Source: Cycas panzhihuaensis
Lineage: Eukaryota; Cycadophyta
Length of the DNA stretch: 64,000 nt
Assembly: GCA_023213395.1 (NCBI GenBank)
Contig: CM041465.1
Location: 12,896,001-12,960,000 of the forward strand
Reading direction: 5' to 3'
Shown: positions 22,497 to 34,404 of the stretch, in pieces
Layout: each line of letters opens with the position of its first letter
How positions within the stretch are numbered: the first letter of the stretch is position 1
Position numbers and translations under genes: made by a program
The notes under the pieces: model-generated
Databases searched by the model: none
What the model saw: the letters and a program-made list of their open reading frames with translations, nothing else
What the model was told of the DNA's origin: nothing

Positions 22497-23875
22497 ATCT
22501 ATATTACTTGTGGGAGGTATTATTTCTCTTATGTTACAGGTTGGGGACTTCTTTTTGTAAACCAAGGCAACATATTACAAAAGGTAACATTTCACTTATT
22601 TCAAGTTTATTTCCATTTTGTTTCTACTTCTTTCTCTTATTATTGCATAGTTAGGGAAGGTAAGTAAGCCCCACTTAGAGGTTAGGGGGGAGGTAAGGAA
22701 TCCCCTCCCTCCAACTACAACAACTCTTGCAGTAATCAATAGAAGAAAAGATGTTGGCAGCTTATGGGAGTGCATTGTGAGGAGTAAGAATAAGAGGTGC
22801 AACAAAACTAGCATTGAACTTTGTAACTGGGTGCACTCTTCTTGATGCATTCTTCCTCTCCTCCTTACTTCCCTCCACTTTTCCTTTTATTTTACAAAAT
22901 TAATAAAAAGGAAATTGAAAGTCTTTCTTTTTTAAAGATTATCTTGGTTGTATGTTGTAAAGGGAAGAGAGAAAAAGTTCATTTACATTCACTCTAGGAA
23001 TATTTATTAGGTCCCTAATTTAAAGGAAGCTAATCCTCCTCCTACTAAAGAGGATGCATATTCACATAAAGTAGCACCTTACATTACATGTCCCCTTTCT
23101 TCCTTCTACATCTTAGCCTTATTGCATTAACTTGAAGGCAAAAGAGAGCAAGGGGATAAAAAGGAGAAAAGTTGCATATTTGCTTATATACTCATTTTAG
23201 TCTTTTGCATATTTCATTTATTTGGGTAATAACCATCTTTGCATAAGACTAAAACTTTACCTTAAACACACAAAAGAGACCAAACAACACCCTAACAACA
23301 TAGAAATCATAAATTCAAAAGACCTTTCCATTCCTCTCGGAAACCTAAGAAGAGCCTGCAACCTAGTTACCATGAGATATCCACAACTTTCCTCCACTCT
23401 TCTTCCTTCATGCTCCTATACCATCCTATTCTTCTTGTTATCAAAGAAGAATTTACAACTTAGTTGCTTTTGGATAGTTGTGAAATTATCTCATTCTTCT
23501 ATTCTCAACACTCAAAACCCTACCCCTTTGATAATAAACTTCCAGACTCTGAGTAGGCCTATTAGAACTACTTCTCATATTGCTATCATCTCAGTCCTTC
23601 TTCGCTTATCTCTTTTTCCAAAAGGAGGTTTAGCCCCTCTCCTCTCCTTCTAAGGATAAGAGATCCCTATTTAGGCTATTCGGTATCCTGAAGATGCCTC
23701 ATTTCCCTATTCAAATCAAGAGAGGTATTTAGAGGAAAAGAGAAGGATAACACATGAGTTGTAGGTCCTCGGACCTATGTTTCAATGCACAGATGCCCTT
23801 TGAGGGTGATTTATCTTTTTTCAAAGTCATTAGACACTTTTGTAACCTTAATGTTTGTCTAGAGTACTTTGTCCT

Positions 23876-23892
23876 TAGTGATTCCCTAGAAG
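23876..23892 (+). promoter_or_regulatory. Probable decayed primer binding site after LTR_B
   Basis: TAGTGATTCCCTAGAAG aligns with TGGTGACCATACGGAGG after LTR_C. Both resemble the TGGCGACTCC-type primer site I recall from Tat elements. The call rests on the match in position of the two copies. Confidence 0.45.
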
Positions 23893-24738
23893 TGTGCTTC
23901 CACATAGCTAAATGCCTAGCACTAGAATCTATTGAGATCTAAGTCAGTCTCAAGAAGATCTCTCAAAACTCACAATGTCATGAGACACTACCTCTCCCCC
24001 ATGATAATAATGATCAATAGCAACAATAATCATTCAAGCTTTCTATTATTTCAACTGAAAAGACTTTGGATCCTTTTACTTTAGCCATTTTCTCATTTGA
24101 GTGAATGATATGTGACTTGAGGTTACAGCCCTTCCAAACTCCATATGAGCCATAACAAGCTCAACTTGGAGATAGGTAGGTCCATTAAATTGCCTAGAAT
24201 CTACCACTAAAGAATGCAGAGACTTAAGAACCCTAAGGGAAGAGGATAAAACCCCCTCCTAAAAAGAAATGGTGTTTAGTCCATGGGGAGTGTATGCATG
24301 ATGACTCTAGGCATTAGACATAACACCCTAAATTAGCACCCTTATGTGACCCCCCACCTCAAGGTGCTTCTAAATCAAACTTGGAGTAACTTGTGCACCA
24401 TGACTCATTCCATAATCATGAAGAGTAGGAGCAACCTGCCCAATAGTAAGTAGGCAGACTAGAAATAAGAGGCTAAATCAAACTCCTCTCGTAGATCAAT
24501 CAAAGGGAAAGAAACTTATATATAACTCCTCCCCATCAAGCCTAACTGCTCAACCAATGACATCCTCCTAACCCAAGAATAAGGGTAAGAGGATTATCTA
24601 ATTGCCTAAGACCACTCAAGTATATCTAGTTATAAGGTCTCAAGCTACTAAGTAGGTTGGGGAAGCTTCCACTTCACAATAACCACCTCATTAGGATCCT
24701 TCCCCCATATAGATCCTCATCATTCCTAAGACCATTCA
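23893..24738 (+). pseudogene. gag 3' remnant, unit between LTR_B and LTR_C
   Basis: Near 24258-24330 the frame reads KKKWCLVHGECMHDDS. This matches KKWCFIHGEYFHKDL of the gag after LTR_C (61246-61290). The pattern Cys-x2-His-x4-His is the zinc-finger start of Tat-type gag; the final Cys is lost in both copies. The N-terminal two thirds of gag, about 2 kb present after LTR_C, is missing here. Gag sequence stops at the copia solo LTR. Confidence 0.55.
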
Positions 24739-25384
24739 TGTTAGATATGTGACAACAATGTATAAGGAGGCTAAAATTTAAGACCTTTTCCTTCACAATT
24801 TTTCCTACCAACTTTCCTCGAGAGGGGGGGGGTGCCCCCCCTCCAACTAGTGTCACTGGGGGGTCCAAGGGGGTGACAAAAGATATGGAGCCCCCACTAG
24901 CTAGGGATTGCGGGCAGTAGTCCCTAAGCAAAAGGATAGGGTTTAAAAACCTACTAAATTATAAAGAGAATCAAAGTTATTCATAAAAAAGGCCCTAGAT
25001 CTGATGATTGTAATTGATGTACCTTCTTATATGTAACTTATATTAGGAAATTAGATTTTTGCTAGTTGTTGTATCAAATTATATTATATCGTAGGAAGTT
25101 GTTGATTGTTATTGATGTCAACTCTATGGCAACTAATATACAAATCTTCAATCTTAATTAATAAAGATCGATACTTTTCCTATGTGGATATTTCCCTAGC
25201 ACTCTACTAGGGTTTTACCATATTATATCAGGTGTATTTAGTAATGTATATGCTTTCTTGTGTATGTTGAATCATCTTTAGTTATATTCTTACATTTGTT
25301 ATAGTTTTAAATCCTTGTTCTTATTGCAAAATAGATAGATCTTAGTGGTTGGTTTTGGTTATTTAGAACTAGGTTTTCTCAATA
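24739..25384 (+). mobile_element. Solo LTR, Tork-like copia family
   Basis: 646 bp, starting TGTTAGATATGTGACAACAA and ending TTCTCAATA. It shares with the LTRs of the 51916-57163 element the G-rich block, 'aataaagatcgatac' and 'tttccctagcactctac'. There is no internal copia sequence on either side, so it is a solo LTR left by LTR-LTR recombination. Flanking pentamers ATTCA and ATTAT match at only three positions, so the target duplication is not convincing. Confidence 0.75.
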
Positions 25385-26178
25385 ATTATTCTTCGCCTAG
25401 GATACTATGATTTTAAACATACTCTTCTCCAACCCATTGGAAAAGGGAGATCTTTTTCTATCATTGAGAATCCCCATGCTATTTCAACTAGAATATCTAT
25501 GATAGACATTCTAAAGAGTTTCTCGATCAAAGGGTGCTCTTATTAGAAGTATTGGGGTTCAACGATGCCCCAATTCATTCTATTATCACCTCCTCCTCAT
25601 GTGGGTCTAACCTTATTATGTTTAACTTACATGACCTTCCTCCAGCTAAGGATATGCAATTGTACTAGCATTATACATTTACCATTACTATCAAGATGCT
25701 TGAATTCACTCTAAAAAGGAATGTTATGGATAATGGATCCTCAGTCAATGTAATTCCTATTCATATGCTTGAGAAGTTGGGTATAGAAGCTCCCAAGTTG
25801 GTTCTATGTAGGTGCCAAAGGTATGATTAGAGTGAGAAAGCTCCCTTAAGGATAATGAAGCTCCCTTTAACCTTAGAATACAAGACCACCCAAATTGACA
25901 TTATCGTTTTGGATATCAATGTCAACTATGACCTCTTGTTGGGTCAACCATGGCTGGATCAAATGGAAGCTATATGTTCATCAAGGTGGGGACAACTCAA
26001 ATTTTCCTATCAAGGAAAAATTAGGGTCATTACACATGATCTTCCTCTAAACCATCCCAGTCATCAAACATGGCAAGCAATTTTTAGGGTGATAGATGAA
26101 CAAGATGAGCCATGTGACCTGTCCACCGTGGGGTTCTTTAAGGACAAAGCATACATCAAAGGAGAAGAGATTCTTCCT
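25385..26178 (+). pseudogene. Aspartic protease and following pol, Tat-like unit (5' part)
   Basis: Frames give FTLKRNVMDNGSSVNVIPIH, in which MDNGSS stands for the family's IDGGAS with one active-site change. Then 25855-26178 is open: MKLPLTLEYKTTQIDIIVLD, YDLLLGQPWLDQMEAICSS and RWGQLKFSYQGKI. This is the region after the protease core of Tat-type gypsy. The frame runs into the 3.65-kb element at 26179 and resumes at 29835 after the duplicated TTCCT. Confidence 0.75.
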
Positions 26179-26433
26179 TGTTATGAACCTCCTTAAAGAG
26201 ATTAATTAATTAATTGTTAAATGAATAGGTGCTATTGAAAGGACATAACCTTTCGTAAAAAGGCCCAATATGCATATAAAATTGGTCCCAAATGTAATAT
26301 GAACATCAATTCAACTTTTATCAATCAAATATAGTCTTTGACTATTTATCAAATCAAGTACTCTTATGCTCACCTGTGTGCTCTTTTGGGTAAACTGACG
26401 ATTGGGTTCCGGTTACGAACAAGGTTCATAACA
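26179..26433 (+). repeat. 5' LTR of the gag-protease element
   Basis: 255 bp, TGTTATGAACC...GGTTCATAACA; the two ends form an 11-bp inverted repeat with one mismatch. It includes an (ATTA)n-like run. Confidence 0.93.
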
Positions 26434-26435
26434 AG

Positions 26436-26447
26436 TGGTATCAGAGC
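26436..26447 (+). promoter_or_regulatory. Primer binding site, tRNA-Met type
   Basis: TGGTATCAGAGC starts two bases after the LTR and is an exact match to the initiator tRNA-Met complement. Confidence 0.93.
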
Positions 26448-26769
26448 AGTCTTGGGCTCCTCATCAATAATCTACATTATCAATCCAATTATCCCTGGGC
26501 TGACTATTTCCTTATATCAGTGAACATTTCATCTGTGCATCTTCTCTTAGCTCATCCGATTGTATTTCACCACTGTTGTACATGAATTTACCCTCTCATC
26601 TCATCACGATCTATCCACTAGTAATATCTGTCACTATCCTCGGTTCAGCCGCCAACTTGACATATATGGAATTCAATTTGTGGCATTAGTGAGACAACCA
26701 ATTTGTCTCTCAATTAATTCCATTATTTGCATCGCCTCTGGTCACTGCATCATCTCTTATGGATTTTTG

Positions 26770-26950
26770 TTTTCTCATCACTGCACTTTCTTATCACTAC
26801 ACATTTCTAATCACTGTATTTTCTAGTCACTGCGCATTTTCTAGTCACTGCATTTTCTCATCATTGCGATTTTCTAGTTACTGTGCATTTTCTAGTTACT
26901 GTGTTTTCTCGTCACTGTACATGTTGTGTTTTCTAGTTACTATTGCATTT
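26770..26950. repeat. Minisatellite in leader of the gag-protease element
   Basis: Imperfect units of about 15-23 bp built on TTTTCTAGTCACTGC, roughly ten copies. Downstream, 'attactccatcattcaatag' (two copies, 27015-27080) and 'tatctgcgtg' (three copies, 27085-27150) make a second repeated zone. Confidence 0.8.
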
Positions 26951-27711
26951 TAGTGTAGCTATTATTATACTAAACTGTGCCTAATGTTAGAATTTCTAAG
27001 CTATACAAGTATTAATTACTCCATCATTCAATAGCTATATCAATTACTATGCAGATTACTCCATCATTCAATAGCCGTATCATATCTGCGTGCTATCAAT
27101 AGCTGTCTCATATCTGCGTGCTATCTGGTTACTTCGTATCTGCGTGTTATATAGACGTGAGAAGAAATGAGGTGCTGTGTGTTATATAGGCACTGTCTAC
27201 AAAAGCTAAAGAAGCAAGTCGCTCGTGAGTCACGCCAGTTAGTATTTCATCTAAGTGCATCTTCCATTTTTTCACCCACGTGAGTCGCCCTGCGTATCAC
27301 GCTAGTCAGTAAGACTGTAAAGATGACGGTGAGGGAACACTGATATTAATAAAGCAAATTGCCATCAATTCACTTTGGCTATTACACATCAATTCACTTG
27401 GGCGATTACGCATTTAATCAATGGTTGTGATAAGTTCCATAATTAGGGGAGGCATTTCAGCCCTAGGACCAGTATAGGCATTTATGGTCAATTCATTGAT
27501 TCCTCATTGAAGGGATATAGTACCCTTAATCTTCCTGGAAGTCATTGCCAAATATCTCATCGTTTTTCCAACCAAAAAATATATATATATTATTATTGAT
27601 CAAGTTTTAAACAAAAGAGTCATAATCACTTTGAAATACCATATAAGTTAATGAATTGTCAATCAGTGGAGCCATACTTATATAATTATTAAGATAATAA
27701 ATACTGAAGAC

Positions 27712-28755
27712 ATGGCAGACGATACTGTTCAAAAAGAGATCGTCGAACCGATCACTCAAGTAGTCCACAAAGTAGTCCAGACATCAAATGCTCTATTAAA
27801 TCATACATTATACCAGATATTGGATAAATTAACAATCATAGCTACAAACAACAAAGAAGACATGATTGTTCCAGATTTGGAGGATGAGGCAATGAGTCAG
27901 CAATCTCATATCAAAAATTAGACCGTTAAAAAATATTCCAGTCCTCAGACAACTCCCATTAATACTAAAAATGAAGCTGTCAGAAAATACCTTAATGAGT
28001 ATTGTAATTTAACCCCTAAAGAACAAAAAATAGTGGGTTTTCAAGCATACTTCAACTGCTTATAAAGTATTCAAACACAGAAAAAGAAAAAATTAGAAAA
28101 GATTACTATACAACGTTTTAGTATAGAGCAAAGATCACATGAGCCAAGAGTGTGGATACAACAAATGGAAAACTATTTCCGATTAATGGAGATTGAGTCA
28201 ATAGAGCAAGTTCCGTTAGCCACTCTACACATGGATGGAATAGCATGTGAATGGTAGAAATGTCTTGAACGAATCTCTTTCCGAGATCAACTACCTACCT
28301 GGAAAGAATTCGTATGTTTATTTATTGAGAGATTTGAAACTGTATCTAATCGCGATTATTATTGTAAGTTATGAAAATTAAAGCAAATTGGTTTTGTGGA
28401 AGAATACAGTACAGCATTCATGAGATTAAGCTATGTGCTAGAGGATATTCTAACTAATTGCCTTATCCAGTTATATATAGATGGTCTGATAATAGAGATC
28501 CAAGCTGACGTTAAAATTCAAGACCCAAAGGACCTTAATAGGGCAATACAGTTAGCCAAAATACATGAAGATAAACACAATACCTTACACAAAACAGGCA
28601 CAGATCTTTATGTTTCCCCACCTGATCAACATAATACTTTACCAAGTGTTCCACAGAGACATGTATCAATCAACCTGAATCAACCTGCTAAACTAATTAT
28701 TCAAAAAACAAAGATAGAGCAAGAAGAGTTGAGAAGAAAAAACCTATGTTTCTGA
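27712..28755 (+). pseudogene. gag of the gag-protease element
   Basis: It starts MADDTVQKEIVEPITQVV. The capsid-like core follows at 28140-28620: RVWIQQMENYFRLMEI, TWKEFVCLFIERFE and LKQIGFVEEYSTAFMRLSY. The zinc knuckle at 28747-28788 keeps Cys, Cys, His and Cys, with one stop in place of an Arg codon. Stops at about 27919, 28063, 28256 and 28374 disrupt it. Two of these (28256 and 28374) sit where Trp or Arg codons are expected. Confidence 0.85.
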
Positions 28756-28884
28756 TGTGAGGAGAAGTGGGAACCTAGGCATAGATGCCAAAAAAACTAG
28801 TTATATACAATCAGACTACTGCTAGATGACAATATTGATGAAGAAGAACAAGGATCAGAAAATAATCAAGGAAGTTATTATAAT

Positions 28885-29397
28885 ATGAAACATCAAGAAA
28901 ACTACAGTAATCTCGATGTCGACCATCCACAAATGTCACTATCATTTATGAGTAGTTTTAATCAATCAAATACCCTAAAGCTACAAGGATTTATTAAAAA
29001 TCAAGCTGTAACAATCTTGATAGATTCAGGGAGCACACATAATTTTATTAATCAAAACTGTGCACAATAATTGAGGTTATTTCCATTAAGGACTCCTTGT
29101 TTCCAGGTCACTGTTGGAGGAAGACAAGTAATCTCTGGTCAAGGTATAATGAAGAACCTTAACTTCACACTAAATGAAGTCAGTATTATAGAAGATTTCT
29201 ACGTCGTCGATGTTGGAGGTGTAGATATGGTATTGGGCAGTCAATGGCTTAGTACACTCAGAACCTTTGAAATGAATATTAATGAACAATTTATACGGTT
29301 TAAAAAAGAAGGAAGAATCATCACGTTATCAGGAAAACGATTGAACAAAACTAAAGTCCTACCACACAAGGATCAAAGTGAAGAAGTCAAGAAATAA
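28885..29397 (+). pseudogene. Aspartic protease of the gag-protease element
   Basis: VTILIDSGSTHNFINQNCAQ carries an intact D-S-G active site. It continues after a TAA (29068-29070) into TPCFQVTVGGRQVISGQ, DFYVVDVGGVDMVLGSQWL and IRFKKEGRIITLSG, the flap and C-terminal parts of a retropepsin. The last frame ends at 29397; nothing resembling RT follows. Only one stop lies inside the domain, so it is among the best preserved in the window. Confidence 0.88.
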
Positions 29398-29561
29398 CCA
29401 TAAGCATTTCAAAAATACAGCCGAGGTTTTCAACCAGAAGAATTTTCCAATAAATACCTACAATATCTGTCTAATCGCCTAATGGACACTGCTATAATGA
29501 AGGACACCGTACATTTAAGGGACTGTAGTCGTTCAACTATGTTTTGTGGGTGAAACATCTT

Positions 29562-29574
29562 AAGGAGGAGGAAT
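29562..29574 (+). promoter_or_regulatory. Polypurine tract of the gag-protease element
   Basis: AAGGAGGAGGAAT directly before the 3' LTR. Confidence 0.8.
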
Positions 29575-29829
29575 TATTATGAACCTTCTTAAAGAGATTA
29601 ATTAATTAATTGTTAACTGAATAGGCGCTATTGAAAGGACATAACCTTCCGTAAAAGGGCCCAATATGCATATAAAATTGGTCCTAAATGTAATATGAAC
29701 ATCAATTCAACTTTTATCAATCAAATACAGTCTTTGACTATTTATCAAATCAAGTACTCTTGTGCTCACCTATGTGCTCTTTTGGATAAACTGACGATTG
29801 GGTTCCAGTTACGAACAAGGTTCGTAACA
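29575..29829 (+). repeat. 3' LTR of the gag-protease element
   Basis: 255 bp, collinear with the 5' LTR. The first dinucleotide is TA instead of TG; the end GGTTCGTAACA is intact. Confidence 0.93.
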
Positions 29830-30955
29830 TTCCTCCTCCCCTAGGCCTAGTATGTTTTTCCCCTATTGGTGTTATGAGCTACAACTATTTAGTAGTCCTC
29901 AATGATAAGGAATCTGATAATAGATATGAGAATCCATTGCACTAAGTTAGTTTCATTAACATAACGAAGGAAGGGATGTTATATGCCGATATATTTCCTC
30001 CTTTTGGCCCAAATCCTTATGAACAAGGGTCTTCCCAAATACCAACTCCCCCTCCTCCACCCACATAAGAGTCTCCCTATTTGAGATATTAGTTGGCTCA
30101 CCATTCTTCTTAAATGGTGTATAACTACCATCCAAATCACTTGGACCCTCTTGACCATGAGAACATGACATGGAGGCACATCAACCCTCCCCCTATCTAA
30201 AGCTACTTTCCAACGGGGGATTACTTGGGGTGGTGAACATGGGTCACCCAACTAGGAATTGAATCCATCCTTAGTCTTACCCTACTTACCATGAACTATC
30301 AATTTGCTTAGGTATATAGGGAACCAACCTATTTTACAACATCTCTCAGGTGACTCCACTTATTTGTCACCAACTTATGATGATGATGATGAATCTAACT
30401 TAGCTTTTTCACAGGATGAGTCAATTATTTACGACTCAAAACCTTATGAATTCCCTCCCCTATAACCTATGGAGAGGTTGATCATGCACATGTATTTTGA
30501 CTTATCAGAAGAGTCACCATGCTACTTTGATTGGTTGTGTGATTGCTACCAACTTATCACCCCTTTATAAGATCTTAATTCCCCCTAAGGAAAATAATCC
30601 ATAGGATGGATTACTTCAAGAATGATGAAGCACTAATTGAGTATTTAGTACGGTCTTTACCCAACTTACCTAGCAGGCATCATAAGCTAGGTTTTTAGAA
30701 GTGTTTAACTATTGACTCTCCATTAGCCGATCCTAATGATACAACCACACCTCTTGAACTGCCTATAGATGAAGCCCTCTCTATTTTGAGGAGGGAATTA
30801 TTCTTTGCATAGAAGAAACTAAGGATATCATCCTTGTTCCCAAATGGATCATTAATATTAGGGTCAAATATTCACCCCAATAGCTCAAGGAGTACATATA
30901 GTAGTTTCACAAATTCTATAACATCTTCGCTTAGGATTATTCTAATATAAAGGGC
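29830..30955 (+). pseudogene. Tat-like pol between protease and RT (resumed frame)
   Basis: After the duplicated TTCCT the frame reads PPPLGLVCFSPIGVMSYNYL and LNDKESDNRYENPL, continuing the pol frame cut at 26178. The rest is a poorly conserved spacer with many stops, ending near 'gtcaaatattcaccccaat'. No enzyme motif is expected in this segment in the family. Confidence 0.55.
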
Positions 30956-31740
30956 ATTGACTCCAAAATTATTACACACAACCTTACTATGGTCCTAGGT
31001 GCCCATCCAATTAGGAAAAAGTAATTCCTATTGCACTCAAAACTACCAGCTACTATTAAAATTGAACTAGAGAAGTTACATACTATAGGCCTCATCACTT
31101 CCATCTATTATCCAAAATGGGTGTCAAATATCATCCCAGTTACAAAGAAAATTGGGACAATGAGGATCTGTGTTGAATTCTAGGATATTAATAATGTCCT
31201 AAGGACAACTACCTATTACAATTCATTAATCAAATCATTAAATGAACCATTAGGTTTGAGGTTTTGTTCTTAATGGATGGCTTTTCAAGATATAATCAAA
31301 TCTAGATATCCCTAAAGGATCATTACAAGATGGATTTCACTATCTCATGGGGTACATTTATTTACAAGGTTATGCTATTCGACTTAAAGAATGTTAGGGC
31401 AACATATCAAAGAACCATGTAGTTTATCTTCCATGACCTTATCAACAACATTCTAGATGTCTTCATGGATGATTTAATGGGTTTATCTTGCAAGAGGGTT
31501 CATCACACTACAAACCTAAGAAAGATCTTCTTTAGATGCCATAAGTATCATGTCTGCTTAAATCCCCTTAAATGTGTCTTTCCAATAATGGATAATAAGT
31601 TATTAGGGTTTCTCACATCCTAAGAGGGGATTAAAATTGATCTAAATAAGCTTAAAGCCATGATTGAGATGCCACTACCCAAAATCCAGTGGTAAATCAA
31701 GTTATTTTTGTGTTGCCTTGGTTTCTTATGGCATTTCCTC
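30956..31740 (+). pseudogene. Reverse transcriptase, Tat-like unit
   Basis: Heavily decayed but ordered. TYYNSLIKS-like text is followed by VLFLMDGFSRYNQI, KMDFTISWGTFIYKVMLFDL, the active site DVFMDDLMGLS with both Asp present, CLNPLKCVFPIMDNKLLGF and the thumb KLKAMIEMPLP. The layout is that of gypsy RT (MDGFSGYNQI, T.WGTF.YKVMPFGL, F.DD). At least ten stops interrupt it. Confidence 0.8.
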
Positions 31741-32320
31741 ACAGATTTTGTTACAAATGTAAAACTCTTAACTCATTTACTTAAGAAAGGGACCCTATTT
31801 ATATAGACTATAAGGACCAAGTAGCCTTCCATCAACTTAAATAAGCTCTCATCATGCCCCATATCTTAGTGCCTGCCCTATTTGATAATCCTTTCATTCT
31901 TTACACCTCCACAATTGATAAATATATTGGCACCATGTTAGCTCAAGAAGATAACTCTAAGGTCGAGAGAGTTGTTTATTTTATAAGCCACACCTTAGTT
32001 GTGGTTGAACTTAACTATCCTTAACTAGAAAAAGAATGCTTATCCTTGGTATTTACCATCAAGAAGCTTTATCATTACCTCTTTAGAAATAAAATACACA
32101 TTATAGTTTAGTAAAACTCATTATGTTATTTAATGATATAATATGATTTGACTGAGAGAACAGGTAAGTGGGCCCTCCTCCTTCAAGAATACAGCCTTAA
32201 GGTCATCAATTTTAAGTCTAAGAAGGGCATGATTATGGTTGAGTAGTTAGTGAATGCACCAATCTCTAATCTAACATAGGTCCCAATCAATGACTCTTTG
32301 CCCAACAAATCAATCTTGGC
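31741..32320 (+). pseudogene. First (gypsy-type) RNase H, Tat-like unit
   Basis: PFILYTSTIDKYIGTMLAQE, VYFISHTLVVVELNYP, LEKECLSLVFTIKKLYHYLF and KWALLLQEYSLKVINFKSKK follow in the usual order for the RNase H fused to gypsy RT. The first Asp is Thr here (YTST for the family's Y.D.S). Its presence shows that the ORF at 48652 is a second RNase H of the same unit. Confidence 0.8.
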
Positions 32321-33605
32321 CCTTCAAGAAGCCAACCCATACTACTTAGCTAATCGTAAATGGTACGGTGACATCATCAATTACTTGATACAACAAAAGT
32401 ACCCTACTAACACTTCTAACAAATTCAAGTTATATGTTAGGGATTTTTCCCTTTAATACTTCCTCATAAAGGATGCGTTGTACAAATGCTTATTTGATGG
32501 TGTTCTTCTCTAATGCATTGCCCTAAAAAAAATAGATCAAGTCCTCCATGAATACCATGATAGTATTTGTGAAGGATATTTCAGAGGTTAATATATAGCC
32601 AAAAGAATATTACATATAGGTTATTATTAGCCAACATTATTCAACGATGCCTATGTATATATTTAATATTGTCATAAGTGCTAAGAGCATGCCAATGTTA
32701 TACACCAACTATCTAAGGCATTACACACCATGCTGCCATGGCCATTCTCTCAATGGGGTCTCAACCTCATAAGGGCCATAACCCCTCCTTCCTCAACTTA
32801 ATATAAGTTTATTCTAATAACAATGGAATACTTTAATAAATAGGCTAAGGCCATCTCTTTATCTTCAACAACGGGCAAGTCAATCACCACATTCATTTTC
32901 CAAAATATCATTTATCGATTTAGGCTCTATGCTGTCCTCATTGCAACTAACAGTATTCCTTTTTGTAATAAGGAAATGCATGAGCTTTGTAAAATATTTA
33001 AAATCTCTCACAAGACCTCATCCCCCTATTACCCCTAGGCTAATGGCTAAATTAAAGCCTTTAATAAAACCCTGATTAGCATTCCTAAAAAGATGGTCGC
33101 CCAATCCCAAAGGGATTAGTACCTCCAACTTTACTTGGTCTTATGGGCCTATTATACATCCATCAGGACAATAATGGGAATGACACTATTCTCTTTAGTC
33201 TATTGGTCAGAGGTAGTCCTCCCATTTGAAGTTAAAATCCCCTTATTGCAGGTTTCTGTTAATGACTTTGTGGACAAAGAGTGGAGATGGCAGGCCCATC
33301 TACTTGACCTTGAGGTGTTGGATGAAAAGCACCTCACAGCATATCAAGAAAATCTTCCATCTAAGGCCAGATCCTAAAAAATACATGATAAGTACCTTTG
33401 ACCATAACCCTTAGTCCATGAGGACTAAGTCCTCAAACTAGAGTACTTACATAACCACCTTTTAAAATTTAGCCTAAAGTGAGTAGGCCCCTTCGTAGTT
33501 GTTGATATATTAAATAATGATGCATATTAAATTGCTATATTGGAAGGCCTTGAGTTTGAAAAGGTCATCAATGGACAATTCCTTAAGAGGCTTTATAGCT
33601 AACCT
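32321..33605 (+). pseudogene. Integrase, Tat-like unit
   Basis: The zinc-finger region lies at about 32540-32710 (HEYHDSICEGYFRG, YCHKC-like). The core shows ILITMEYFNK for the family's TDYFTKW, YAVLIATNSIPF for the TDxGxxF motif, and SPYYP then IKAFNKTLI for the E-containing helix. All three acidic residues are replaced (D to E, D to N, E to K). The C-terminal part is better kept: SLVYWSEVVLPFEVKIPLL (33190-33240) and GPFVVVDILNNDAY. The VLPxE motif is typical of Tat-lineage integrase. Confidence 0.82.
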
Positions 33606-34404
33606 CTCAACCCTCTAATATAGAGGGCATCTATATCAACTGACTTTGGTATGATCCTAAACTACTAACTTGCTCTAGTATGAGCATAAACTACTAATCC
33701 TTGCTCTTAAATGAGCTTGAACTATCTCTCTCAATAAGGCTAGGCTTCCCCATGATAGGGTACATGGCATCAAATTACCTCTACACTTTCATAACTCTAA
33801 AATGAGCCTAAACTACCCTTACCTTGGGCATTGTTGTCTCAATGCAAGATACATCACCAAAGTCCCTTCCCTACTATTCCTGCATAATGATGATGATAAC
33901 CCTATAATGGCAGGTATAAGACTCTTTTATGAGTATGAATTGGTTCCCAAATACATAATATCATTTCATGTGGACTATGTGTATGTGCTTGGTATGTGAG
34001 CTACGATATTATACACATAAATCTATGTCAAATAAATATACCCAAGAAAAGCATATACATATATAAGAGTAATATAACACATAGAGAGTATATCCATAAA
34101 ATGAGAATACTAGAGATAAAAAATGATAGGGCACCAATTGGTCCCTATAAATATCTATATATACAAAAGGAAGAGTACAACATGGATAGGTATATAACAT
34201 TCCATGAGGAGGCTGAGATCCTTATAAGGGTGTGCAATCATACATATAAGCTTTGTGCCCTTGGAGGCCCAACATTGCTCTATAATATATAAAAAATAAT
34301 ATATATACCCCCTCTCATGCCCTCAAGGGATGTCAACTCTTGACTAGTCCCTCCTTCACTCTAGTGGGATTTAAGTACCCTTAAGTTCCTCCTTGGTTAC
34401 TGAT
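33606..34404. other. Non-coding stretch with short direct repeats
   Basis: No coding signal. 33640-33815 holds four or five copies of a unit near 'gctctagtatgagcataaac' spaced 37-100 bp apart. 34000-34300 is AT-rich. Confidence 0.5.

Larger units (their letters stand above)
20694..23875 (+). mobile_element. LTR_B of the Tat-like array (uninterrupted)
   Basis: About 3182 bp, the only one of the three with no insertion. The left end is TGTTTC after the purine tract. The right end is placed at 'agagtactttgtcct' by alignment with 'agaggtgctcgtcca' of LTR_C, and a primer-site-like sequence follows. It carries both an internal 3' region on its left and primer site plus gag on its right, so it joins two internal regions. 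The long ORF at 23222-23653 has no counterpart in LTR_A or LTR_C. Confidence 0.65.
26179..29829 (+). mobile_element. Non-autonomous LTR element with gag and protease only
   Basis: The 3651-bp element has 255-bp LTRs that differ at 13 positions (about 5%). It is flanked by the duplication TTCCT (26174-26178 and 29830-29834). It has a tRNA-Met primer site, gag, a zinc knuckle, an aspartic protease and a polypurine tract. It has no trace of RT, RNase H or integrase: protease ends at 29397 and the 3' LTR starts at 29575. The zinc-knuckle form (Cys-x2-Cys...His-x-Cys) and gag are chromovirus-like. Replication would have needed enzymes from another element. It is inserted in the Tat pol frame. Confidence 0.92.

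Noticed and set aside
23222-23653. 143-codon plus-strand ORF
   Set aside because: It lies inside LTR_B and has no counterpart in LTR_A or LTR_C, no domain pattern and biased composition; chance ORF.
26770-26950. Possible CRISPR-like repeat array
   Set aside because: Units are contiguous and imperfect with no spacers; a minisatellite in a plant retroelement leader.
29956-30251. Two minus-strand ORFs of 71 and 90 codons
   Set aside because: They overlap the decayed plus-strand Tat pol spacer; no motif and no second copy.
34009-34292. Opposed ORFs rich in Tyr and Ile
   Set aside because: AT-rich non-coding stretch; both readings are low complexity.
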